Shown: positions 15,296 through 24,429 of the stretch, one piece after another | Position numbering within the stretch: position 1 is the first letter of the stretch | Layout: each line of letters begins with the position of its first letter | Source: Burkholderiales bacterium | GTDB lineage: Bacteria > Pseudomonadota > Gammaproteobacteria > Burkholderiales > Nitrosomonadaceae | Length of the DNA stretch: 64,000 nt | Direction of reading: 5' to 3' | Assembly: GCA_024235795.1 (NCBI GenBank) | Contig: JACKLR010000001.1 | Span: 868,001 to 932,000, forward strand | Notes under the pieces: model-generated | What the model saw: only the letters and a program-made list of their open reading frames with translations | What the model was told of the DNA's origin: nothing | Databases searched by the model: none | Position numbers and translations under genes: made by a program

Positions 15296-16389
15296 AATTT
15301 GAATTACACTGTACCGATCAAACCGCTCGCCGTGGCACCTTGACGCTTGCACATGGTCAGGTGGATACGCCAGCGTTTATGCCTGTGGGCACCTATGGTG
15401 CAGTCAAAGGCATGTCGCCCGAGACGCTGGTTCAGATCAATGCGCAGATCGTACTCGGCAATACCTTTCATTTATGGCTGCGGCCCGGTCTGGAAGTCAT
15501 CGCAGCACACGGTGGGCTGCATGCATTCATGAACTGGCATGGGCCGATATTGACGGATTCCGGCGGCTTCCAGGTATACAGTCTCGGCGATTTGCGAAAA
15601 ATTACCGAAGATGGCGTGAAGTTCAGATCGCCAGTCAATGGCGACCGGTGTTTTCTGACGCCAGAAGAATCCATGCATATCCAGCGCATATTGAATTCGG
15701 ATATTGTAATGATTTTTGATGAATGCACCCCTTTTCCCGCCGATGAAAGCACGACAAAAGCATCGATGGAACTCAGTCTGCGCTGGGCTGAACGCTCAAA
15801 AATAGCGCATGGCGATAATCCGAATGCACTGTTCGGCATTGTTCAGGGCGGCATGTATGAGAATCTGCGCGATCAGTCACTGGACGGATTGACAGCCATT
15901 GGCTTTGATGGTTACGCGATTGGCGGTCTGTCGGTCGGGGAACCCAAGACGGATATGCGGCGCATTCTGGAGCATACTGCACCGTTATTACCGGCTGACA
16001 AGCCGCGATATTTGATGGGTGTCGGTACGCCCGAAGATATTGTCCATGCAGTTGTTCAGGGCATTGACATGTTCGACTGCGTGTTGCCGACGCGCAATGC
16101 CCGTAATGGCTGGTTGTATACGCGCCAGGGTATTATCAAGCTGCGTAACAGCCGATACCGGCTTGATACCGCGCCACCCGACGAGCATTGTAAATGTTAT
16201 ACCTGCCGCAATTTTACACGTTCATATCTGCATCATTTGCAGCGCATTAATGAGATGCTTGGCGCACATCTGAACACCGTACACAACTTGTTTTATTATC
16301 AACAATTAATGGCTGAAATACGCAGTGCAATTGAAACGGACAGTTTTGAGCACTATGTAGAAAAATTTAAGCAGGAATTTCAAGGATAA
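15292..16389 (+). CDS. tgt: Queuine tRNA-ribosyltransferase Tgt
   Basis: Tgt exchanges guanine 34 for preQ1 in tRNAs with GUN anticodons, the step before QueA. The 365-residue protein has the aspartate of LTDSGGFQV (D89) and the second catalytic Asp in GIDMFDCVLPTRNAR (D262). Zinc ligands are C300, C302 and C305 in HCKCYTC and His331 in TVHNLFYY, matching the E. coli enzyme closely. It starts inside the queA stop codon and is followed 56 bases later by yajC. All key residues are present. Confidence 0.97.
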   Translation: MKFELHCTDQTARRGTLTLAHGQVDTPAFMPVGTYGAVKGMSPETLVQINAQIVLGNTFHLWLRPGLEVIAAHGGLHAFMNWHGPILTDSGGFQVYSLGDLRKITEDGVKFRSPVNGDRCFLTPEESMHIQRILNSDIVMIFDECTPFPADESTTKASMELSLRWAERSKIAHGDNPNALFGIVQGGMYENLRDQSLDGLTAIGFDGYAIGGLSVGEPKTDMRRILEHTAPLLPADKPRYLMGVGTPEDIVHAVVQGIDMFDCVLPTRNARNGWLYTRQGIIKLRNSRYRLDTAPPDEHCKCYTCRNFTRSYLHHLQRINEMLGAHLNTVHNLFYYQQLMAEIRSAIETDSFEHYVEKFKQEFQG

Positions 16390-16445
16390 GCGCGCATCAT
16401 GCTAATATGTGGGTTTTTTTATTAATTTGTTTTCGGAGAAATATC

Positions 16446-16928
16446 ATGCTGATTAGTGAAGCATACGCGCAAGCTGCCGAATCTGGGGCATCTGATGCAG
16501 GTTGGGCAAATCTTATTTTGTTAATAGGTATTTTTGTCATTTTTTGGCTTTTACTTATCCGTCCGCAAGCCAGGCGCGCAAAAGAACATAAGCAAATGGT
16601 CGAAAACCTGCAAAGAGGAGACGAAGTCATTACCAATGGCGGCATACTCGGTTTAATCCTCAATGTCAGTGAGAGTTATGTTGTTATTGAAATTGCCCCC
16701 AATATTGAAGTCATTGTGTATAAAACATCCGTACAGACACTGCTTCCCAAAGGCACATTGAAAAGTATCGAACCTTCCAAAGGTGGCAGACAACCCAAAA
16801 AAGCGACCAAAAGTGTTCCCGCGCCTGCTCAGGAGGAGGTGAAAACTTCTGCAAGCAAGGATAACGCGCCGGATAACACATCGGACAGCAGTGCTGACGA
16901 ATCAGGCAAGCCTGGTGAAAAGAACTAA
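16446..16928 (+). CDS. yajC: Sec translocase accessory subunit YajC
   Basis: YajC is a single-pass inner-membrane protein of the SecDF-YajC complex. The start at 16446 (MLISEAYAQ) follows GGAG and fits the family. An upstream ATG at 16407 in the same frame does not. A membrane helix spans about residues 20-40 (ILLIGIFVIFWLLLIRPQ), followed by the conserved RPQARRAKEHKQM and the LQRGDEVITNGGI block. The 160-residue protein has a charged tail rich in Lys, Ser and Asp longer than in E. coli YajC (110 residues). secD follows 97 bases later. Confidence 0.95.
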   Translation: MLISEAYAQAAESGASDAGWANLILLIGIFVIFWLLLIRPQARRAKEHKQMVENLQRGDEVITNGGILGLILNVSESYVVIEIAPNIEVIVYKTSVQTLLPKGTLKSIEPSKGGRQPKKATKSVPAPAQEEVKTSASKDNAPDNTSDSSADESGKPGEKN

Positions 16929-16953
16929 AAATTTTAATTGTGCTATAAAACAG

Positions 16954-16978
16954 GATGGCCTGATTCCACGCGGCCATC
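16954..16978 (+). terminator. Hairpin between yajC and secD
   Basis: GATGGCC (16954-16960) and GGCCATC (16972-16978) form a perfect seven-pair stem. A U-rich stretch follows only after about 12 bases, so it may reduce rather than end transcription into secD, or stabilise the upstream message. Confidence 0.4.
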
Positions 16979-17025
16979 TACTTCAAACTGTTTCTTAATT
17001 TTTTCTACTCATATACTGAATAATC

Positions 17026-19167
17026 ATGAACCGCTACGCGCTTTGGAAATATCTGATTATTGCGGTTTCCTTATTACTTGGACTGCTCTACACCCTGCCG
17101 AATTTTTTTGGCGAATCGCCTGCTGTACAGATTTCTCCGCTCAGAATGACATCCCAGGCAGACACAACCTTACTGCATCAGGTCGAAGACACCCTGAAAA
17201 GAGCGAACATCACCAATGACGGCCTTTTTCTGGAAGAAGGCAGCATCAAGGTACGTTTTGAAGATACCGACACACAAATCAAGGCAAAAGACTTGTTGCA
17301 ATCAGCGTTAGGTGACGAATATATGGTCGCGCTCAACCTGCTACCAAATTCTCCACAATGGCTAACTGACCTGGGTGCACTGCCCATGTATCTCGGACTG
17401 GATTTGCGCGGTGGTGTACATTTTATGCTTGAAGTAGATATGGAAGGCGCTGTCAGCAAATCGCTGGATCGATACAGTTCGGATATCCGAAGCACATTGC
17501 GTGAGAAAAGGATTGCTTATGCAGGCGTTGAAAAACTGGGGAAAACGTTAACGATCAAGTTCCGGGATGCTGAATCACGCGCGCAGGCTTTAGAAGAATT
17601 AAAATCTGCGTACGAGGATTTACATTTCAGAGAAGAACAGGTTGACAGCCGTTTCCATCTGGTCGCCTCGATCAGGCAGGATGCATTGGTACAAATGCAG
17701 GATTCCACTGTTCAGCAAAATATCACGACATTACGCAATCGTGTTAATGAACTGGGCGTTGCAGAACCGATTATTCAGAAAGCCGGTGCAGACCGGGTAA
17801 TTGTACAGTTACCAGGAGTACAGGACACCGCCAAGGCTAAGGAAATACTCGGTCGCACGGCGACACTTGAAATCCGCATGGTCGATGATGAACGTGATTT
17901 GGATGCAGCCCTGCAGGGTCAAATTCCGTTTGGCACAGAACTTTATCAGGAACGCGGCGGCGGGCCTGTGCTGGTAAAAAAACAGGTGCTGCTAACCGGC
18001 GACCGTATTACCGATGCGCAACCCGGTTTTAATGAAGACAACCAGCCCGCGGTACATATCCGGCTTGATAACAATGGTGCACAGATCTTTAAAAATCTAA
18101 CCCGTGAAAATGTCGGCAGACGCATGGCGATTCTGTTGATTGAGCGCAATCAGTCCGAAGTCGTCACCGCACCAGTTATTCGCGAGGAAATCGGCGGCGG
18201 ACGAGTCCAGATCAGCGGAAGCATGAATACTTTGGAAGCGCGTGATATTGCGCTGTTATTACGTGCCGGTGCGCTGGCTGCACCAATGGATATTATCGAA
18301 GAGCGTACCGTCGGTCCAAGCCTGGGCGCAGACAATATTGCCAGAGGATTTAATTCGACGCTGTACGGTTTTCTGGCGGTAGCGATTTTCATCATGATGT
18401 ATTACATGGCGTTTGGTGTAATCTCAGTGCTCGCTTTGAGTTTAAATCTACTGCTGCTAGTAGGCTTGCTGTCCATTTTACAGGCAACACTGACTCTACC
18501 CGGCATGGCTGCATTAGCGCTGACTGTCGGCATGGCGATAGACGCCAATGTGCTGATTAACGAGCGGATACGCGATGAACTACGCGCCGGCGCATCACCG
18601 CAACTGGCGATTAATGCCGGTTATGAGCGCGCAACCGGCACTATTATGGATTCGAATATCACGACACTGATTGCCGGCATTGCCTTGTTTGCATTTGGAT
18701 CGGGGCCAGTTAAGGGTTTTGCCGTTGTGCTCTGCCTGGGCATTCTGACTTCGGTATTTACTGCTGTCTTCGTATCACGCGGCCTGGTTAACTTCATGTA
18801 CGGCAGCCGCCGAAAACTGGAAGTTGTTCCCATTGGTAAAATCTGGATTCCGGAAACTGAAAACGCGAGAAAGCAATTCAAATACGATTTATCTGCAGAG
18901 TCGATTACCGCATCTACAGGGAACGTAACTAATTATGTAGAAACCAACGATGACGAATCACAAAGACTAAACCGCGCCGATAAACCTGCCATTCAGCCCA
19001 AAACAGAGAATATGCCAGAGACCCGGAAAACGGAAATCGACCAGGAAGCAACTGCACCGGCTGTACCTGAAAAGGAACTACTTGCACCACCTGAAGAGCC
19101 GCAAAAAACATCAGCTAGGGCACGAAACAAACGAAAATCGTCTGCCCGGAAATCAAAGAAGAAGTAA
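17026..19167 (+). CDS. secD: Protein translocase subunit SecD with a long basic C-terminal tail
   Basis: SecD pairs with SecF to pull exported proteins through SecYEG using the proton gradient. The 713-residue protein has an N-terminal membrane helix, the periplasmic entry LGLDLRGGVHFMLEV, and a membrane bundle from about 445 to 595 including GMAIDANVLINERIRDEL and a gate region. E. coli SecD is 615 residues. Here about 100 extra residues follow the last helix, rich in Glu, Lys and Pro and ending in a very basic KRKSSARKSKKK. The tail is cytoplasmic by topology. secF begins 33 bases downstream. Confidence 0.96.
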   Translation: MNRYALWKYLIIAVSLLLGLLYTLPNFFGESPAVQISPLRMTSQADTTLLHQVEDTLKRANITNDGLFLEEGSIKVRFEDTDTQIKAKDLLQSALGDEYMVALNLLPNSPQWLTDLGALPMYLGLDLRGGVHFMLEVDMEGAVSKSLDRYSSDIRSTLREKRIAYAGVEKLGKTLTIKFRDAESRAQALEELKSAYEDLHFREEQVDSRFHLVASIRQDALVQMQDSTVQQNITTLRNRVNELGVAEPIIQKAGADRVIVQLPGVQDTAKAKEILGRTATLEIRMVDDERDLDAALQGQIPFGTELYQERGGGPVLVKKQVLLTGDRITDAQPGFNEDNQPAVHIRLDNNGAQIFKNLTRENVGRRMAILLIERNQSEVVTAPVIREEIGGGRVQISGSMNTLEARDIALLLRAGALAAPMDIIEERTVGPSLGADNIARGFNSTLYGFLAVAIFIMMYYMAFGVISVLALSLNLLLLVGLLSILQATLTLPGMAALALTVGMAIDANVLINERIRDELRAGASPQLAINAGYERATGTIMDSNITTLIAGIALFAFGSGPVKGFAVVLCLGILTSVFTAVFVSRGLVNFMYGSRRKLEVVPIGKIWIPETENARKQFKYDLSAESITASTGNVTNYVETNDDESQRLNRADKPAIQPKTENMPETRKTEIDQEATAPAVPEKELLAPPEEPQKTSARARNKRKSSARKSKKK

Positions 19168-19200
19168 TCGGCCCGAAAGAGTTTAATAAAGGAATCAACA

Positions 19201-20139
19201 ATGGAATTTTTTAGGTTTAGCCGCGACATCCCCTTCATGAGCTGGAGGCGGGTTGCTGCTGTTATTTCAATATTGACGTTTATTCTTTCGGTCTTCTTTA
19301 TTGCTACTAGAGGACTGAATCTGGGCGTTGATTTCACAGGCGGAACAGTGCTTGAAGTCAGTTATGAACAACCCGCCGACTTAGCCAAAATCAGAAATGT
19401 ACTAGCAGAACTCAACATGACGGATGTTACGGTTCAGAATTTCGGCACTTCCCGCGATGTCATGATACGTCTGCCGGTAATACCGGAATATTCAAGTGCA
19501 CAATTATCTGAAACCGTACTGGATGCGCTACGCGCGGCAGACAGTACGGTAGAAATGCGTCGTGTTGAATTTGTCGGACCGCAAGTCGGTAAAGAGTTGC
19601 TGGAAAACGGCGCACTGGCCCTGCTATTCGTTTCGCTCGGTATTGTGGCCTATCTGGCGGTTCGTTTTGAATGGAAGTTCGGTATAGCAGGTATTGTCGC
19701 CAACCTGCACGATGTGATTATTATTGTGGGATTCTTTTCGTTTTTCCAATGGGAATTTTCATTGACAGTGCTGGCCGCAGTACTGGCTATATTGGGTTAT
19801 TCAGTGAATGAATCCGTGGTTATTTTTGACCGGATACGTGAAAATTTCCGCAAACTTCGCAAGGTACCGGTAGAAAATGTCATTAATAATGCCATTACCA
19901 GAACCATGGCACGGACAATTATCACGCATGGTAGTACTCAAATGGTCATCATAACCATGCTATTGTTTGGCGGTGAAGTATTATTTTACTTTGCTTTGGC
20001 TTTAACCATTGGTATATGGTTTGGCATTTATTCGTCCATAATGGTTGCCAGTCCGATTCTGATGCTGTTGGGCGTCAAGCGTGAAGACCTGGTAAAACCG
20101 GAAGAAAAGAAACCGGAAAACGACGGTGCCGTTGTCTAG
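19201..20139 (+). CDS. secF: Protein translocase subunit SecF
   Basis: SecF completes the SecDF export motor. The 312-residue protein has the expected six membrane helices, the N-terminal FRFSRDIPFMSWR block, GLNLGVDFTGGTVLEV after the first helix, and the conserved SVNESVVIFDRIREN in the fourth membrane region. Length matches E. coli SecF (323). It follows secD closely and ends 46 bases before a DedA gene, probably the same transcript. Confidence 0.97.
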   Translation: MEFFRFSRDIPFMSWRRVAAVISILTFILSVFFIATRGLNLGVDFTGGTVLEVSYEQPADLAKIRNVLAELNMTDVTVQNFGTSRDVMIRLPVIPEYSSAQLSETVLDALRAADSTVEMRRVEFVGPQVGKELLENGALALLFVSLGIVAYLAVRFEWKFGIAGIVANLHDVIIIVGFFSFFQWEFSLTVLAAVLAILGYSVNESVVIFDRIRENFRKLRKVPVENVINNAITRTMARTIITHGSTQMVIITMLLFGGEVLFYFALALTIGIWFGIYSSIMVASPILMLLGVKREDLVKPEEKKPENDGAVV

Positions 20140-20185
20140 GCTCACATAATCCGGCAAATTAATCAGTTTTACAGGAAAAGCGAAT

Positions 20186-20785
20186 TTGATTGCGGATATT
20201 ATTGAATGGATCGTAAATACAGTGGGTAGCCTGGGCTATCCCGGCATTTTTATTCTCATGTTACTGGAATCGAGTTTCGTGCCTTTCCCGAGCGAAGTGA
20301 TCATGATTCCTGCCGGTTACCTCGCTTCAAAAGGTGAAATGCACATCCTCATTGTAATCCTGTGCGGTATATCCGGCAGCCTCCTGGGCGCATTGATTAA
20401 TTATTATCTGGCAGTATGGCTCGGGCGGCCTTTTCTATTGCATTATGGCAAATATGTCATGTTCAATGAAATCCATTTGCAAAAAATGGAAACCTTCTTT
20501 AAGCGTCACGGGCATATTTCCACGTTTACCGGCCGGCTGATTCCGATGGTACGTCAGTATATTTCGATACCTGCAGGGCTTGCGCGCATGAATCTTTCGG
20601 TATTCTGTTTTTACACCAGTCTCGGCGCTGGCATCTGGGTTGTTATTCTGACATTGCTCGGCTATTTCATTGGCGAAAACGAGGCACTGATCAAGGAATA
20701 TCTGCGAGATATCATCGTTACGCTGTTTGTTGCCTGTGTCGTTGGCGTGGGAATTTACTGGCAGCTTCAACGCCGATCGGGCTAA
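20186..20785 (+). CDS. DedA-family membrane protein
   Basis: This 199-residue protein starts with TTG, preceded by AGGAAAA. It has the DedA (SNARE-associated/VTT) pattern: LLESSFVPFPSEVIMIPAGY in the first reentrant region, a Gly-rich helix with GALINYYLAVWLGR, and FTGRLIPMVRQYISIPAGLA, where the conserved Arg residues lie. DedA proteins act in the inner membrane and some members flip undecaprenyl phosphate or phosphatidylethanolamine. The substrate here is not known. It follows secF on the same strand. Confidence 0.93.
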   Translation: MIADIIEWIVNTVGSLGYPGIFILMLLESSFVPFPSEVIMIPAGYLASKGEMHILIVILCGISGSLLGALINYYLAVWLGRPFLLHYGKYVMFNEIHLQKMETFFKRHGHISTFTGRLIPMVRQYISIPAGLARMNLSVFCFYTSLGAGIWVVILTLLGYFIGENEALIKEYLRDIIVTLFVACVVGVGIYWQLQRRSG

Positions 20786-20799
20786 TCCCCTTTGTAATA

Positions 20800-22383
20800 A
20801 TGAAACCTAGCTCACCTAAGTCGACTTTAGTCAAAAAGTCCGGACGCCTGACGATCCGTAATGCAACATTGAAGGACGTTCCTGCACTGGCAGCACTGGT
20901 CAAAAAGGTATATGAAGGCTCCAGTATTCCTGTTTACTCCGAAGCTGCTTTGAGGGGTCAAATTAATAATTTCCCGGAAGGCCAGTTAGTCGCTGTTTAT
21001 GACCAGGAAGTGGTTGGGTATTGCGCCAGTTTTCGTATTTCAGGAAAGATCGCACTCAAGCCACATACCTGGATTGAAATAACCGGTAACGGCTTTGCCT
21101 CGCGGCATAATCCTGAAGGAGAGTATTTGTACGGCATGGAGGTTTGCGTTGATCCAGGCTACAGGGGTTATCGGATAGGACAGCGACTATATATTGCACG
21201 CAAACAACTCTGCCAGGAATTTGGGTTAAAAGGAATTATTTTTGCAGGAAGACTACCCAGTTATGCAAAAAAAGCCAAGCGCTATCCTGATGTAGAAGAA
21301 TATGTACAACAAATCGTACAGAAACAATTGAACGATCAGGTGCTGTCGTTTCAGTTGCATAACAATTTCGAAGTGCTTGGCGTGATAAAAAACTACCTGC
21401 CGGAAGATCGTGCCTCACTGGGATACGGCGTGCATCTCATCTGGCGCAATCCCAGTGTTCCAGAAGAGTCTGAAATCAAGCGCCACAAGAATTTTGGCGG
21501 ACGGGTACAGGAAACAGTGCGCGTAGGCACTGTGCAATACATGATGCGAAAAGTGAATTCATTTGAAGAATTCATCAGTTTTATTGAGTATTTTGTGGAC
21601 GTAATTGCCGACTACAATGGTGATTTTGTCGTTTTTCCTGAACTTTTTACTTTGCAGCTGCTGTCCATCGAAGATCAGCACCTGTCGCCGGCTGAATCCA
21701 TCGAAGCACTGACTAAATATACCGACCGCTTTACCAAAGCAATGCGTGATATGGCGCTACGCTACAATGTCAATATTATCGGCGGATCGCACCCTACGAA
21801 TATGTCATCGGGACGCGTGGAAAATATTTCCTATGTTTTCCTGCGGGACGGTTCTATCCATAAACAACCCAAAATTCATCCGACACCCGACGAAGTCTAC
21901 TGGTGGAATATTGAAGGCGGCGATACACTGAATGCAATCGAAACAGACTGTGGCCCTATCGGTGTTTTGATCTGTTACGATGCCGAGTTTCCGGAACTAT
22001 CGCGATATCTTGCTGATCAAGGGGTTTATATGATTTTTGTGCCATTTTGTACGGCTGTTCGCCAGGGATATTTGCGTGTCCGTTATTGTAGTCAGGCACG
22101 TGCGGTCGAGAATCAAGTCTATGTTGTTTTGTCCGGCAATGTAGGTAATCTTCCTAATGTCGCCAATATGGATGTTCAATATGCGCAGAGCTGTATTTTG
22201 ACGCCATGTGATTTTCCGTTCGACAGGGACGGTATTGCTGCCGATACCACACCGAATGTAGAAACGATAGCCATTGCCGATTTGCGTTTTGATTCACTGC
22301 GCACCGCGCGCAATGCGGGAACCGTGCAAAACTTGAAAGACAGACGCCACGATCTGTATTCTGTTCATTGGCGCGGCAAATAA
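20800..22383 (+). CDS. GNAT acetyltransferase fused to carbon-nitrogen hydrolase
   Basis: This 527-residue protein has two domains. Residues 15-215 form a GNAT N-acetyltransferase fold with the acetyl-CoA loop YRGYRIGQRL at about 121-130. Residues 240-505 form a nitrilase-superfamily amidase with catalytic Glu281 (FPELFT), Lys358 (KIHPTP) and Cys392 (LICYDAEFPE). All three residues are present. Such fusions are conserved in several bacterial groups, but the natural substrate is not established. The start lies 14 bases after the DedA gene. The gene ends 79 bases from the convergent ftsH gene. Confidence 0.92.
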   Translation: MKPSSPKSTLVKKSGRLTIRNATLKDVPALAALVKKVYEGSSIPVYSEAALRGQINNFPEGQLVAVYDQEVVGYCASFRISGKIALKPHTWIEITGNGFASRHNPEGEYLYGMEVCVDPGYRGYRIGQRLYIARKQLCQEFGLKGIIFAGRLPSYAKKAKRYPDVEEYVQQIVQKQLNDQVLSFQLHNNFEVLGVIKNYLPEDRASLGYGVHLIWRNPSVPEESEIKRHKNFGGRVQETVRVGTVQYMMRKVNSFEEFISFIEYFVDVIADYNGDFVVFPELFTLQLLSIEDQHLSPAESIEALTKYTDRFTKAMRDMALRYNVNIIGGSHPTNMSSGRVENISYVFLRDGSIHKQPKIHPTPDEVYWWNIEGGDTLNAIETDCGPIGVLICYDAEFPELSRYLADQGVYMIFVPFCTAVRQGYLRVRYCSQARAVENQVYVVLSGNVGNLPNVANMDVQYAQSCILTPCDFPFDRDGIAADTTPNVETIAIADLRFDSLRTARNAGTVQNLKDRRHDLYSVHWRGK

Positions 22384-22462
22384 CATCTGTCTCGATATCC
22401 GTACTGATCCTGAGTATCTTCCGGAATTTGAAGCTATCGTGTGCTTGTGTCCACCAACCGCA

Positions 22463-24289
22463 CTAGAGCGTGTTTTTTTCACGTACTATCGCGTGCTTTA
22501 ATTCTTCGATCTCTGGCAGATTAAGTGTCTCTGTTTTTAATAATTCCTCAGCAGTCTTATTCAACAATGTTCTGTTGGTTTGCAGAATGCTAATGGATCG
22601 GTCCAAAGCGTTGTCTACTAGTTCGCGCACAGCACTATCCACTTTGTTGGCGGTCTCTTCACTATAGTTACGGGCCTGAGGGATGGGTACATTTGGCTGC
22701 AAAAAAGGAGATTGTTCACGATCATAAGCCACATGCCCTAAAGCCTCACTCATGCCATAACGCAATACCATGGCACGCGCAATATCGGTGGCGCGTGCCA
22801 GATCATCCGCAGCGCCAGTTGATACTTCATTAAACACAATCTGTTCAGCAGCGCGCCCGCCCAATAATACCGACATTTTGTTTTTCAATTCTTCTTTCGT
22901 CATGAGGAAACGGTCCTCAATCGGTCGCTGGATAGTATAACCAAGCGCACCAATGCCACGTGGAATAATGGAAATCTTATGCACTTCATCCGTACCCGGC
23001 AACGCCAAAGCGACCATTGCATGTCCAAGTTCATGAAACGCCACTACACGGCGCTCTTCAGGATTGAGCAGGCGATTACGTTTCTCAAGACCTGCAACAA
23101 TACGTTCGATGGCATTGTTAAAATCATCCATTGTTACCGTAATCGCATTACGCCGTGTCGCGAGCAAGGTGGCTTCATTGACCAGATTGGCCAGATCTGC
23201 GCCGGTAAAACCGGGAGTTAACGCCGCAATCTGATCAATTTGCACATCGTTATCCAATTTCACTTTTTTTATATGAACCGCGAGAATCTGTTCACGGCCC
23301 AGCTTGTCCGGACGATCCACCAGTACCTGTCGGTCAAAGCGTCCGGCACGCAGCAGTGCCGGATCGAGAATTTCCGGCCGATTGGTGGCCGCCAGCAATA
23401 CGATACCACTGGAGGGATCAAATCCATCAAGCTCGGCAAGCAACTGGTTTAATGTTTGTTCTTTCTCATCCTGTCCACCACCCAATCCAAAAGCACCGCG
23501 GGCACGACCAAGCGCATCAAGTTCATCAATAAATATAATTGCTGGCGCCATTTCTCGCGCCTGCTCAAACAGGTCACGTACACGCGCGGCGCCCACACCG
23601 ACAAACATCTCGACAAATTCAGAACCGGAAATGGAGAAAAAAGGTACGCCCGCCTCACCGGCCACAGCACGCGCAAGCAATGTTTTGCCGGTTCCAGGTG
23701 GCCCGACCAGCAAAATGCCTTTCGGCGCACGCCCGCCAAGCCGACCATATTCGGCCGGATTCTTGAGGAAATTGATAATCTCAACCAGTTCTTCCTTGGC
23801 CTCATCCACGCCTGCAACATCATCAAAGGTCACTTTGGTTTCTTTCTCGACAAATACTTTGGCGCGGCTTTTGCCAATTGACATCATACCCCCGCTCGGG
23901 CCACCAGTTATACGACGTATGACAAAAAGCCAGAGACCGACAAATACCAGCATCGGAAGCAGCCAGGACAACAGATCACGCACCCAGGTACTTTTTACAA
24001 TACCTGAATACTCAACATTATATTTTTCCAACTCCTCCGCGAATTCAGGCTCCACACGCGTGGTAACAAAATCCTTGAAACCATCCGCATGCTGTGTCTT
24101 GAGCGAACCATAAATATACTGGTCGGTAATCGAAATCTTCTCCACTTGGCCTTGTTCCAGAAAATGCTGGAAACGGCTGTATGAAATCGGCTCAATTTGG
24201 GTGTACTGCATGTAAAGGCTCTGCAGAAACAACACACCGAGCACCGCAGCGATGACATACCAGAAATTGATTTGTTCTTTTTTGTCCAT
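22463..24289 (-). CDS. ftsH: ATP-dependent zinc metalloprotease FtsH
   Basis: FtsH is a hexameric inner-membrane protease that degrades membrane proteins and regulators. The 608-residue protein has an N-terminal membrane helix (about 8-28), a periplasmic segment, and a second helix (about 104-125). The AAA domain has Walker A GPPGTGKT at 196-203, Walker B AIIFIDELDALG and the SRH arginines in ATNRPEILDPALLRAGRFDR. The zinc site HELGH lies near 417. Order and length fit the family. It is monocistronic and not beside rlmE, its usual partner, so a second ftsH may exist elsewhere. Confidence 0.96.
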   Translation of the reverse strand: MDKKEQINFWYVIAAVLGVLFLQSLYMQYTQIEPISYSRFQHFLEQGQVEKISITDQYIYGSLKTQHADGFKDFVTTRVEPEFAEELEKYNVEYSGIVKSTWVRDLLSWLLPMLVFVGLWLFVIRRITGGPSGGMMSIGKSRAKVFVEKETKVTFDDVAGVDEAKEELVEIINFLKNPAEYGRLGGRAPKGILLVGPPGTGKTLLARAVAGEAGVPFFSISGSEFVEMFVGVGAARVRDLFEQAREMAPAIIFIDELDALGRARGAFGLGGGQDEKEQTLNQLLAELDGFDPSSGIVLLAATNRPEILDPALLRAGRFDRQVLVDRPDKLGREQILAVHIKKVKLDNDVQIDQIAALTPGFTGADLANLVNEATLLATRRNAITVTMDDFNNAIERIVAGLEKRNRLLNPEERRVVAFHELGHAMVALALPGTDEVHKISIIPRGIGALGYTIQRPIEDRFLMTKEELKNKMSVLLGGRAAEQIVFNEVSTGAADDLARATDIARAMVLRYGMSEALGHVAYDREQSPFLQPNVPIPQARNYSEETANKVDSAVRELVDNALDRSISILQTNRTLLNKTAEELLKTETLNLPEIEELKHAIVREKNTL

Positions 24290-24429
24290 AAAAATGTTTA
24301 TAATCTCACGGATTCATGTATTAACAATAATAAGTTGATGCAATTTTCCCGACATGCGTACTTATTCATGACATATTGTAGTATGTTCTCTTCACAAAAG
24401 CCTTTACTTATACAAGATCATATACATGC

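Noticed and set aside
23304..24113. 269-codon open frame on the plus strand opposite ftsH
   Set aside because: It lies entirely antisense to a conserved gene, has low-complexity Ser/Pro/Ala composition and no ribosome site or domain.
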